40,843 bases of DNA. Source: Pseudomonadota bacterium (lineage in GTDB: Bacteria; Desulfobacterota; Binatia; UBA12015). Each line of letters starts with the position of its first letter. Within the stretch, counting starts at the first letter, position 1. The stretch covers positions 1-40,843 of the forward strand of contig SXLG01000177.1 of assembly GCA_005777805.1 (NCBI GenBank), in the 5' to 3' direction. Made by a program: the position numbers and the translations under genes. Below the pieces are notes generated by a model. It was not told the origin of the DNA, made no database searches, and worked only from the letters and a program-made list of their open reading frames with translations. Of the stretch, positions 32,350 to 39,419 are shown piece by piece.

Positions 32350-33078
32350 TCAGTCGAGCAGGAACCAGGTCACGGTCGTGACCACACGCACGATCTTGTC
32401 GATCTGCTTCTCGGGCCGCTCTCCGGGAATCTCCACCGCGGGCCGGATCTCGATGACGCCCTGACTGGCGTTCTGGATCGAGCCGACGCGAGCACCGGAT
32501 TCGGTGGCAAAGATCTCGGCGGCCTCGCGCGCGCGCTGTGCCGCCTCCGCCAACATATCCCTCTTGACGGAGGCCAGATCGGTGAAGACGTACGACGGAC
32601 CCGCGCTGAAGCTGTCGGACGCGAACGCGACTCCGGCCTTCAGCAAGTCGCCCACATTGCGCGCGGCACTGGCCAGGCGCTCGACCTCACCCGTGCGGAC
32701 CAGCAGGTCCTCGGTGAGCACGAAGCGGAACTCCGCAGGCGTTTGCGCGGCGTTGAAGCCCGCCATGCGGTCCTCGACCTGGATGTTCTGCACGCCAAAG
32801 CTGCTCTCCGGAAAGCCGCTGGCGCTCAGGTACCCGGCCACCGCCCGCTCGGACTTCTCGAGCACCCCACGCGCCGTCTCGAGACTCGGGCCGCTCGCCG
32901 TGAAGCGGATCGGCCAGAATCCGAGATTAGACTTGACTTCACGTTCGGCGAGTCCCTTCACGGTGACGGTCCGGAAGCCGAGCCGGCTTTCGACCAGCGA
33001 CTGGCCGCCGAGGAAGCCGGCCGAGGCCAGCCCGCAGGCGACGATCAGAGCAGCGAGAATGCGGCTTACATTCGACAT
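32350..33078 (-). CDS. SIMPL (DUF541) domain protein, periplasmic
   Basis: The 242-residue precursor has an N-terminal hydrophobic signal or anchor ('RILAALIVACGLASAGFLGG'), then 'TVTVKGLAEREVKSNLGFWPIRFTASG', 'AGYLSASGFPESSFGVQNIQVEDR' and 'DMLAEAAQRAREAAEIFATESGARVGSIQNASQGVIEI'. That is the SIMPL domain from end to end. These are periplasmic proteins implicated in envelope stress, mostly uncharacterised. GGGAGAG lies 6-7 nt before the ATG. Upstream on the same strand is the DUF4236 gene; downstream the permease gene starts after 150 nt. Confidence 0.9.
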   Translation of the reverse strand: MSNVSRILAALIVACGLASAGFLGGQSLVESRLGFRTVTVKGLAEREVKSNLGFWPIRFTASGPSLETARGVLEKSERAVAGYLSASGFPESSFGVQNIQVEDRMAGFNAAQTPAEFRFVLTEDLLVRTGEVERLASAARNVGDLLKAGVAFASDSFSAGPSYVFTDLASVKRDMLAEAAQRAREAAEIFATESGARVGSIQNASQGVIEIRPAVEIPGERPEKQIDKIVRVVTTVTWFLLD

Positions 33079-33100
33079 CGGAGTCTCTCCCGGAGGTGAG

Positions 33101-33215
33101 GATCATAACCGGCGCCCGTGCAGAAGCCACCGGCCGTGGCGCACGAGACCGCGTTTCGGGGCGACGCCAACAACCACGGGATCGGCGCCGGTGCATAATC
33201 CGCCCGCCATGGCAC
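33101..33215 (+). repeat. imperfect tandem repeat, unit 73 bp
   Basis: GGCGCCCGTGCAGAAGCC (33111 on) and GGCGCCGGTGCATAATCC (33184 on) belong to 30-nt segments that match at 24 positions without gaps, offset 73. Both are preceded by GGATC, and another GGGATC occurs at 33243. The repeat lies in the 241-nt gap between the SIMPL gene (5' end at 33078) and the DUF4236 gene (3' end at 33320). I see no gene in the gap. Confidence 0.7.
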
Positions 33216-33319
33216 CGCAGACGAGCCCAAGGGAGTGCCCGCGGGATCCTTCAGCGCGTGGCTCGGAGCCCGGGCAACTTCGCTCAGGTGCCCGCATTCC
33301 GCGCAAGCGCAGATGCATC

Positions 33320-33586
33320 TCAGTCATCAACAAATTCCGAGTTCCGCTCGCCGCGCATCGCCGTTCCCAACCGGGGAGCCTCACCGCCAACGTCACCGCG
33401 TGGCCGGCCCAGGGATTTCGTCCACGAGACCCCCAGTCCCGGAAAGCCCAGCGTGAGCTGGCGGCGACCGTCGGGGCCGACTCCGAGGCGGATGCCCGGA
33501 ACGCCGAAGCTCAAGCCAAGACCCGACTTCGAGAGCGTGCCGCGCAGGGGTCCGAGGTTCAACGTCCGCCGGAATCGCCAGCCCAC
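33320..33586 (-). CDS. DUF4236 domain protein
   Basis: The GTG at 33586 is chosen because GGGGGAGGGAC lies about 5 nt upstream. The 88-residue product then starts 'VGWRFRRTLNLGPLRGTLSKSGLGLSFGVPGIRLGVGPDGRRQLTLGFPGLGVSWTK'-like over residues 1-55. The order F-R-R-x-x-x-LG, 'LSKSGLGLSFG', 'GLPG/GFPGLGVSWT' defines the DUF4236 domain, a short beta-rich module found at N-termini of many bacterial proteins. Here it stands alone with a short polar tail. Function unknown. Confidence 0.8.
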   Translation of the reverse strand: MGWRFRRTLNLGPLRGTLSKSGLGLSFGVPGIRLGVGPDGRRQLTLGFPGLGVSWTKSLGRPRGDVGGEAPRLGTAMRGERNSEFVDD

Positions 33587-33699
33587 GATCGTCCCTCCCC
33601 CTCGGTCACGGGGGCGCTCCGAGATGAACGCGCCCCTCACGCTGCCCGCTCGATTGAGGCACCGATCGGGTCACCCGTCAAGTCATAGACCTCGCAGTG

Positions 33700-34713
33700 T
33701 CACCGCAGGCGCTCGGGCGGCGGGTCGAGCGCGTCGGCGGCGAGCGCCGGGAAGACCCGGCTCACCTTGCCGAGCAGGTACTCGCCATAGGTACCCTCGA
33801 TCTCGTGCACGCTCGCGCTATCCCAACGCGCTGCGCGGTCGGCAGCGCGCGCCGCCGCACCAATCGGGTGGATCGCCTGCAATCGGGCCGCGAAGCCGGG
33901 GTCGAAGAAGAAAGGCAGCGAGATGCGCCCGCCCGCCACGGGCGGACGAACGCGGTGCGGTGTCGAGCGGTAGATTCCACCGGTCAGACGATCGAGCATG
34001 TCGCCGAGATTGCACACGAAAGCGTCGGCGAGCGGTGGCACGTCGATCCAGGTCCCGCCGGAGCGCACCTCGAGCCCGCCGGTGCCGTCCTGCGCGAGCA
34101 GCGTCAGGAAGCCGTAGTCGGTGTGCTCGCCCACCGCCCACGCCGCGGCGGGATCTCCCGGCCGGCGCGCCGGGTAGTGAAAGATGCGCAAGAGGAGAAT
34201 CGGATCGGTCGTGAAGCGCTCGGCGATCCAGGAACCATCGCGACCGAGGCTCAGCGAGAGGGCCTCGGTCAGGGCATGGCCGAGCCGGGTCAGCGCGGCG
34301 ATCCATTCGAGGACGCTCGCCCGCAGGCCGGGCACCTGCGCCGGGAAGAGGTTCGCGCCGTGCAGCGGCAGTCCCGCCCGCACACGGGAATCATCCGGTC
34401 CCAGCTCTTCGCCAAAGTAGATCCCTTCCTTCAGATCGGGCACGCCCGAGGTCAGCTCGCCGCCGAGGGGGAAGTAGCCCCGCCAGGCGCGCCCGCCATG
34501 CCCCATCGCGATCTCGAGCTTCACCTGCTCATCGAGCGCAAAAAACTCGCGGCTCTGCGCGAAGAGGCGCTCGCGCAGGGCCGCATCGACGCCGTGCCCG
34601 ACAACGGAGAAGAAGCCGTGCGCGCGGCAGACCTCGCCGATCCGAGCGGCCACCGCCGCGCGATCCCCCCCACGCCCGCAAAAGGGGCCCACGTCGATGA
34701 CCGGCAGTTCCAT
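33700..34713 (-). CDS. 2-oxoglutarate/Fe(II)-dependent oxygenase, isopenicillin-N-synthase family
   Basis: The 337-residue protein has the DIOX_N region ('LPVIDVGPF', 'ARIGEVCRAHGFFSVVGHGVD', 3-43) and the jelly-roll core. The iron ligands are H197 and D199 in 'GEHTDYGFLTLL' and H253 in 'YRSTPHRV'. R263-x-S265 ('RIS') binds 2-oxoglutarate. Typical reactions are hydroxylation, desaturation or ring closure of small molecules; the substrate cannot be inferred. The ATG at 34713 gives the expected N-terminus, but the ribosome-binding site is weak. It is divergent from a SnoaL-like gene with a 246-nt gap, which probably holds both promoters. Confidence 0.92.
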   Translation of the reverse strand: MELPVIDVGPFCGRGGDRAAVAARIGEVCRAHGFFSVVGHGVDAALRERLFAQSREFFALDEQVKLEIAMGHGGRAWRGYFPLGGELTSGVPDLKEGIYFGEELGPDDSRVRAGLPLHGANLFPAQVPGLRASVLEWIAALTRLGHALTEALSLSLGRDGSWIAERFTTDPILLLRIFHYPARRPGDPAAAWAVGEHTDYGFLTLLAQDGTGGLEVRSGGTWIDVPPLADAFVCNLGDMLDRLTGGIYRSTPHRVRPPVAGGRISLPFFFDPGFAARLQAIHPIGAAARAADRAARWDSASVHEIEGTYGEYLLGKVSRVFPALAADALDPPPERLR

Positions 34714-34959
34714 GACGCCCGGCTGGTGTACCGAAGGGATCGGCAAGCGTCATGCGTTCGACAGCGCCGGGAGAGCGAGAGTAGAGAATGCTCGCCGCCG
34801 GGGAGCGAAGCTGCCAGGGCGTGGCACGGGCGGAAACCTGGTACCGATCGTCCAAGCATGAGCATTCGCGGCAGATGAGCGGAGGCCCGGGGGCTTGGCG
34901 CCAGGCTCGCGGACCGGCGCTCGGCCGGGACTTCGTTGCGTCGCATGGGGAGAACGAGA

Positions 34960-35409
34960 GTGTCGAACGTCGCACGCACCGCTGGCGAGGACATCGCTGC
35001 ACTGATCCTCCGCTATGCCGAGCACATCGACGCCGGCGACTTCGCCGGGCTGGCGGCACTCTTCGAGCACGCCGCGCTCCGCACCGACGGCCACGCCGAC
35101 GTCCGGCGCGGCCGTGACGAGGTGCGTACCCTCTACGAGTCCATGGTCCGCCTCTACGACGGCCGGCCCTCGACCCAGCATGTCACGACCAATATCCAAG
35201 TGGAGGTCGCACCTGACGGACAGAGTGCCCAGGCTCGTTCCGTCTACACCGTCTTCCAGGCGCGCCCCGATCTGCCGCTCCAGCCGATCGTCGGCGGGCG
35301 CTACCACGACAGCTTCGCCCGCGGCCCGGGGGGCTGGTACTTCACGGAACGGGTCATCTTCGTGGATCTGGTCGGCGATTTGAGCCGACATCTGCGGAGA
35401 CCCATCTGA
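34960..35409 (+). CDS. SnoaL/NTF2-like protein
   Basis: The GTG at 34960 is preferred (GGGGAGA 6 nt upstream); an ATG at 34945 is in the same frame. The 149-residue product reads 'IAALILRYAEHIDAGDFAGLAALFEHAALRTDGHADVRRGRDEVRTLYES', 'PSTQHVTTNIQVEV', 'AQARSVYTVFQA' and 'GRYHDSFARGPGGWYFTERVIFVDLVGDLSRHL'. This is a complete SnoaL-like fold, with the H-D pair common in the dehydratase/isomerase branch. It is related in fold, not closely in sequence, to the SnoaL-like protein at 10516. A partner role to the divergent oxygenase is possible but speculative. Confidence 0.85.
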   Translation: MSNVARTAGEDIAALILRYAEHIDAGDFAGLAALFEHAALRTDGHADVRRGRDEVRTLYESMVRLYDGRPSTQHVTTNIQVEVAPDGQSAQARSVYTVFQARPDLPLQPIVGGRYHDSFARGPGGWYFTERVIFVDLVGDLSRHLRRPI

Positions 35410-35521
35410 GAACGCCACGCGAGTGCATCGGGATTGCGGGGGTACGGATGGCGGGCTTGTCCTTTTGGGACTGCCGTGAGATTGGGCGGCGCGCCCCGTG
35501 GCGCCTGAGGAGGAATCGCTG

Positions 35522-36070
35522 ATGGGCTGGAGCGTGCTCGGTGTCGCGGTGCTGGTCGTCGCATGGGGTATCGTCATCTACAACGGTCTGGTCCGCGGCC
35601 GCGTGGCCGGGGACGCCGCCTGGGCGCAGATCGATGTGCAATTGAAGCGCCGCTACGACCTGGTGCCCAATCTCCTCGAGGCCGTGAAGGGCTACGCCGC
35701 GCACGAGCGGGACACCTTCCAGGCGGTCGTGCAGGCCCGACAGAAAGCCATCGACGCCCAGGGCGTCGCCGCGCAGGCGCAAGCCGAGACGTCGCTCACA
35801 GCTTCACTGCGTGGCCTGCTCGCCCTGCGCGAGGCCTACCCCGACCTCAAGGCGAACCAGAACTTCCTCGCTCTGCAGGAGGAGTTGGCCAGCACCGAGA
35901 ACCGCATTGGCTTCGCCCGCCAGCACTACAACGACGCCGTCAATGCCTACAACGGATCGATAGCGGTCTTCCCGGCCGTGCTGATCGCCAACAATTTCGG
36001 CTTTGTCCGGCGCGACTTCTTCGAGCTCGAGGACGGCCCGCAGCGCGAGGCCCCCCGGGTATCGTTCTGA
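35522..36070 (+). CDS. lemA: LemA family membrane protein
   Basis: The 182-residue protein has one N-terminal membrane helix ('SVLGVAVLVVAWGIVIYNGLV') and then the LemA body: 'AWAQIDVQLKRRYDLVPNLLEAVKGYAAHERDTFQAVVQARQKA', 'YPDLKANQNFLALQEELASTENRIGFARQHYNDAVNAYN', 'FPAVLIANNFGFVRRDFFE'. The signature is unmistakable. LemA proteins are helical inner-membrane proteins of unclear function, often encoded next to the protease HtpX, as here. GAGGAGG lies 8 nt before the ATG at 35522. Confidence 0.95.
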   Translation: MGWSVLGVAVLVVAWGIVIYNGLVRGRVAGDAAWAQIDVQLKRRYDLVPNLLEAVKGYAAHERDTFQAVVQARQKAIDAQGVAAQAQAETSLTASLRGLLALREAYPDLKANQNFLALQEELASTENRIGFARQHYNDAVNAYNGSIAVFPAVLIANNFGFVRRDFFELEDGPQREAPRVSF

Positions 36071-36163
36071 GCCTCCCTCTCCGCAGCCGGCGAGGGCTCG
36101 TCCCCGCAACCGACGATCCCCCGCGCCACGCCGGGATCGCCGGCCGCGCGCCCTGCCCTGCTC

Positions 36164-36176
36164 TATATTAAACACA
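36164..36176 (+). promoter_or_regulatory. -10-like box at a distance suggesting leaderless htpX transcript
   Basis: TATATT (36164-36169) lies 6 nt before the htpX ATG, and no Shine-Dalgarno sequence is present between them. It is the only AT-rich spot in the region. If it is a -10 element, transcription would start at or next to the ATG. No good -35 is visible. Confidence 0.35.
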
Positions 36177-37207
36177 TGACGCCCTCGCCCCCCGTACCCG
36201 ACCCGTGGCCGCCGGGCACCACCTTCGAGACCCTGATCGCACGCAACCGGAGGCGCTCGCGACTGCTGGTGGTCGTGCTGGCTCTCGTCGGCGCGCTCGT
36301 GTTCGCGGCGGCGGGCGACATCGCTGCCGGGGGTGGTCTGCCGGCCGGTCCGCTTCTGGCCCTCGTCCTGCTCGGCCTCTGCGCGAGCGGCATTGCTGCG
36401 GCGGCAAGCCTCCGATTCGGCAGTTCGGTGCTGCTGCGGTTTGCCGGCGCGCGACAAATCGAACGCGACGACGATCCCGAACTCTGGAACGTCGTCGAGG
36501 AGATGGCGATCGCCGCCGGCACACCCATGCCCACCGTCCATCTGATCGAGAGCCCGTCCCTCAACGCCTTCGCCACCGGACGCGATCCGGCGCACGCTTC
36601 GATCGCCGTCACGAGCGCACTGCGGCAGGAATTGAATCGCGACGAGTTGCAGGGCGTGGTGGCGCACGAGATGTCGCACGTGCGACACCTCGACATCCGG
36701 CTGATGCAGCTCGTTGCGACAATGGCCGGGTTCATCGTGCTGGCGGCGGATGCGGCCCGATTCACGACCCGTGGCAACCGTGCCTCGCGGGAGACCTCCG
36801 GGACGGCACGCACGGACGGGGCACAGGGTGGTGGCAGCGGAACCGCGATCGTCGTCATGATCGGGCTCGTGCTCATGATCGTGGCACCACTCATCGCCCG
36901 CATGTTGCAGCTCGCGATCTCGCGCGAACGCGAGTACCTCGCCGACGCCGGCGCGGTGGCGCTGACCCGCAACCCGCTCGGCCTCGCCTCGGCACTGCGC
37001 CGCCTCGGCAGCTCGACCGAGCCACTCGCCAGCGCAAGCCGGGGCAACGCCCACCTGTGGATCGTGAATCCAGTGCTGCACGCACGCGGCCGCGACGACT
37101 GGGACAGTGTCTTCTCGACCCACCCACCGCTCGCCGAGCGCATCGCCCGGCTCGATGCCCTGGCGGGCGGCGGAAGACCGCAGCCACGCGGCGGCGGGCA
37201 AGCCTAA
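36176..37207 (+). CDS. htpX: M48-family zinc metalloprotease, HtpX-like
   Basis: The 343-residue protein has two N-terminal membrane segments (about 29-48 and 57-77). The zinc site 'HEMSH' is at 164-168 in 'LQGVVAHEMSHVRHLDIRL'. Two more membrane segments follow (176-193 and 222-242), then 'ISREREYLADAGAVALT', whose Glu is the third zinc ligand. The ending 'VFSTHPPLAERIARLDAL' is typical. HtpX degrades misfolded inner-membrane proteins, and the lemA neighbour fits. No ribosome-binding site is visible; the ATG directly follows a TATATT. The thiolase frame begins inside its 3' end. Confidence 0.93.
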   Translation: MTPSPPVPDPWPPGTTFETLIARNRRRSRLLVVVLALVGALVFAAAGDIAAGGGLPAGPLLALVLLGLCASGIAAAASLRFGSSVLLRFAGARQIERDDDPELWNVVEEMAIAAGTPMPTVHLIESPSLNAFATGRDPAHASIAVTSALRQELNRDELQGVVAHEMSHVRHLDIRLMQLVATMAGFIVLAADAARFTTRGNRASRETSGTARTDGAQGGGSGTAIVVMIGLVLMIVAPLIARMLQLAISREREYLADAGAVALTRNPLGLASALRRLGSSTEPLASASRGNAHLWIVNPVLHARGRDDWDSVFSTHPPLAERIARLDALAGGGRPQPRGGGQA

Positions 37208-38402
37208 AACAATAGACTCCACGACAGAGGCCGTCATCGTCGTCGCCGCCGCGCGCACGGCCATCGGCACTGCACGCAAGGGATCGCTCATCCAGGTCGG
37301 TGCGTTCGAACTCGGGCTCTTCGCCATCGGCGAGGCGCTGCGCCGCTCGGGCCTGCCGCCCGGCGACGTCGAGGACATCGTCATGGGCGAATCGCTGCAG
37401 GGTGGCGGTTGCATCGCGCGCCACGCCGCCGTGGTGCTGAGCCTCGACCACATTCCGGCGGTGGCGATGAACCGCCACTGCGCCTCGGGACTCGCCGCCG
37501 TCCAAACTGCTGCGGCCTCGATCCGCGCCGGCATGGACCGGGTCGTGATCGCCGGCGGGGTCGAGAGCATCTCGACCTCGCCCATTATCCTGCGCCAGGG
37601 CCCCGGCCAGTTGCAGCCGCAGCCATGGATTCCGCCCTCGCATCCCGAGACCCCCGACGCGCCTACCCTCGACATGTCCATCACCGTCGGCTGGAACACG
37701 GCACAGGAGGCCCGGGGCACGCGCGAGGAAATGGGCGCCTGGGCGCTGCGCTCGCATCACGACGCAGCCGCAGCACGCGATTCAGGAGGGTTCCGCGCCG
37801 AAATCTTTCCGATCGAGATCCCCGACGGACAGGGCGGCACGCGCGTCTTCGACACCGACGAACACCCGCGCCGCGACACGACGCCAGAGAAGCTGGCCGC
37901 CCTCCGGCCACTCCACCCCGAGATCCCCGGCTTCAGCATTACCGCCGGCAACGCCTCGGGCCTTGACGATGGCGCCACCGCGGTGGTTGTCGTCGCCGGC
38001 GACGATGCCAGGACTCATGGCTTGAGGCCGCTGGCTCGGATCCTGTCGTGGGCATCGGCCGCCGTGGCACCGCGACGTACCAGCCTTGCCCCAACAGTGG
38101 CGATTCCGAAAGCGCTCGGGCGAGCCGAACTCGCCGTCAGTGACGTCGATCTGGTCGAGATCAACGAAGCTTTCTGCTCGATGGCCGTCGCCTGTACGCG
38201 CATCCTCGGCTTCGACCGCGAGCGGGTCAACGTCAATGACAGCGGCTGCGGCCTCGGTCATCCCGTCGCGTGCACGGGAGCGCGCAGGGTCGTGACGATG
38301 GTGCACGAACTTGCCCGCCGCGGCGGCGGCATGGGGGTCGTCTCGATGTGTGCCGGCGGCGGCATGGGATCGGCCGCGGTGCTGGAGGTCCTGCCGGCCT
38401 GA
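37155..38402 (+). CDS. thiolase (acetyl-CoA acetyltransferase family)
   Basis: The 415-residue frame includes 'VIVVAAARTAIGTARKGSL', catalytic C109 in 'NRHCASGLAAVQ', 'NEAFCSMAVACTRILG', the His of 'GLGHPVACTGARRV' and the second Cys in 'SMCAGGGMGSAAVLE'. All three catalytic residues are present, so it should be active in thiolysis or Claisen condensation of acyl-CoA. The glycine-rich loop before GHP ('VNDSGCGLGHP') differs from the usual 'NGGAIALGHP'. No start codon exists between the htpX stop and the conserved part, so translation must begin inside htpX (ATG 37155, 53-nt overlap) or at a rare codon. Probable fatty-acid or aromatic catabolism. Confidence 0.9.
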   Translation: MPWRAAEDRSHAAAGKPKTIDSTTEAVIVVAAARTAIGTARKGSLIQVGAFELGLFAIGEALRRSGLPPGDVEDIVMGESLQGGGCIARHAAVVLSLDHIPAVAMNRHCASGLAAVQTAAASIRAGMDRVVIAGGVESISTSPIILRQGPGQLQPQPWIPPSHPETPDAPTLDMSITVGWNTAQEARGTREEMGAWALRSHHDAAAARDSGGFRAEIFPIEIPDGQGGTRVFDTDEHPRRDTTPEKLAALRPLHPEIPGFSITAGNASGLDDGATAVVVVAGDDARTHGLRPLARILSWASAAVAPRRTSLAPTVAIPKALGRAELAVSDVDLVEINEAFCSMAVACTRILGFDRERVNVNDSGCGLGHPVACTGARRVVTMVHELARRGGGMGVVSMCAGGGMGSAAVLEVLPA

Positions 38403-38411
38403 GCGCGGCCT

Positions 38412-38723
38412 TCAGGCGATCGCGCCCAGCTCCGCCCGAGCAGGATACGCGCGATCTGCCAGATCTGGATCTCGTCGGTGCCGGCGAAAATCTGCGGGAC
38501 CCGGGCATGGTGGCCGAGAACGGCCCCCATCTCGGCGGCGCCGCGGCCGTGCCCATTCCAATACCCGACGCCGATGAGAAGCGTTCCGCGCGCCCCACCC
38601 GGCGTGGACAGCTCGCGCTTGAACTCGAGAGTCCTGCCCTCCGGAGGCTCCAGCAGCTCGACAGGGTCGATCGTGCTCGGCAACGGCCGCTCCAACCCTG
38701 ACCAATCGCCCCCCAAACACCAT
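38412..38723 (-). pseudogene. chimeric gene remnant: AlbA_2-like fragment joined to an acyl-CoA dehydrogenase C-terminus
   Basis: Reading leftward, one frame gives 'STIDPVELLEPPEGRTLEFKREL' over about 38675-38608 and then 'GTLLIGVG'. This is the start of a Schlafen/AlbA_2 domain ('pEgetlEFKrel...GGtlliGv') with its middle deleted. The same frame runs on into 'VPQIFAGTDEIQIWQIARILLGR' (about 38500-38432), the last helix of an acyl-CoA dehydrogenase. After 'LLGR' a one-base shift would give 'ELGAIA' and a stop at 38412. Two unrelated gene pieces are thus fused, and the frame is broken. Surely non-functional. It converges on the thiolase gene. Confidence 0.65.
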
Positions 38724-38746
38724 CGTCCGATTCCCCTGACCTCAGC

Positions 38747-38900
38747 TCACTCGGCCCCCTGGTCGGCGAGCAGGGACCCGACCCACCCGATGATGGCGTT
38801 GCTGTCGGGGAAGATCCCGAAGAACCCAGGCGCGCCAGATCAGCTCCCCGGTCGTGCCCGAGGCAATCGGTTTCACGCCGGCGGGATCACGGGAGAGCGA
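38747..38900 (-). pseudogene. C-terminal remnant of an unidentified gene
   Basis: Reading leftward, 'FFGIFPDSNAIIGWVGSLLADQGAE' (split over about 38824-38750) ends in a stop at 38747-38749. It reads like a genuine protein end. Just upstream, another frame gives 'GVKPIASGTTGELIWRAW', and a one-base shift near 38826 would join them. No longer gene exists. The family is not recognisable; a regulator or acyl-CoA enzyme remnant is possible. The adjacent tandem palindromes would fit a lost autoregulated repressor, which is speculative. Confidence 0.4.
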
Positions 38901-38941
38901 AATCGCACTCCCAGGGGGACCAGTCGTGAAAAACGAGAATT

Positions 38942-38979
38942 GTTCACTCGGATGGAACAACCGTTCACTCGGAATGAAC
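38942..38979. promoter_or_regulatory. tandem palindromic operator-like sites
   Basis: GTTCACTCGGATGGAAC (38942-38958) and GTTCACTCGGAATGAAC (38963-38979) are near-identical and 21 bp apart, two helical turns. The second is a palindrome with 5-bp arms (GTTCA/TGAAC), the first with 4-bp arms. This is the usual architecture of a two-dimer repressor site of the TetR type. It lies 85 nt upstream of the surface-protein ORF string and beside gene remnants on the other strand. Confidence 0.6.
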
Positions 38980-39063
38980 GCTTCTTGGGACAGACACGAC
39001 GCCGCAGCTTCGCCCGGCGAACGCGAACGGGCCTGCTGAGACGGACCGCTCAGGAGGCATCGC

Positions 39064-39210
39064 ATGGTTTTTACCGCATATCCTGGAGGGCGAATAGGAA
39101 TGATCACACCCGCCAACCCCCGCCCCTCCGGACAATGGAATCGGACCGTTCCCGTTGGGCAACGCCCTTCGGCCCCCAACTCCGCCACGAGGCAGGGGGG
39201 TGGTCTGTGA
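39064..39210 (+). CDS. 48-residue small ORF leading the surface-protein operon
   Basis: AGGAGG (39052-39057) lies 6 nt before this ATG. The frame runs 48 codons ('MVFTAYPGGRIGMITPANPR' and on) and ends in TGA at 39208-39210, overlapping the next start (GTGA). A second in-frame ATG at 39100 also has a GGAGGG 9 nt upstream. The peptide is Pro/Gly/Arg-rich with no hydrophobic segment. It could be a translational leader that delivers ribosomes to the next ORF. No family recognised. Confidence 0.45.
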   Translation: MVFTAYPGGRIGMITPANPRPSGQWNRTVPVGQRPSAPNSATRQGGGL

Positions 39211-39419
39211 TCACGCTTCGATGGCCTCGCATTCCTGGGCTGGCGAACGTGCTCGCGGTGCTCCTCGTCTGCGCCTCCGCCAGCTCGGTCCGGGCGGCCA
39301 ACCCTCGGGATGATGGCCCCTCTCTGGACTGTCCGAGCGAGGAGATGCCGAAGTCGAGCGCCCAAATTCCAAGCATCGGCACGATGGGAGGCCATCGCCA
39401 ACGGGGGATTGTGTTTTGA
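39207..39419 (+). CDS. small secreted protein, 70 residues
   Basis: The GTG start overlaps the upstream stop (GTGA), and AGGGGGG lies about 5 nt before it. A good signal peptide ('IPGLANVLAVLLVCASASSVRA', about 9-30) leads a short mature peptide of 40 residues ('ANPRDDGPSLDCPSEEMPKS' and on) with one cysteine. The stop overlaps the TTG start of the following surface-protein gene (TTGA). It may be a truncated relative of such proteins or a small export partner. No family recognised. Confidence 0.5.
   Translation: MITLRWPRIPGLANVLAVLLVCASASSVRAANPRDDGPSLDCPSEEMPKSSAQIPSIGTMGGHRQRGIVF

Noticed and set aside
35804..37720. Minus-strand open frame of 638 codons opposite lemA, htpX and thiolase
   Set aside because: Shadow of well-recognised genes on the plus strand.
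38397..38417. Terminator hairpin GCCTGA...TCAGGC at the thiolase stop
   Set aside because: Only a 6-bp stem overlapping the stop codon with no T-run; expected by chance in this composition.
38742..39401. Minus-strand 219-codon frame over the tandem palindromes
   Set aside because: The product has no family resemblance. Its apparent peptide repeat comes from the palindromes, and the plus-strand ORFs there have better start signals.
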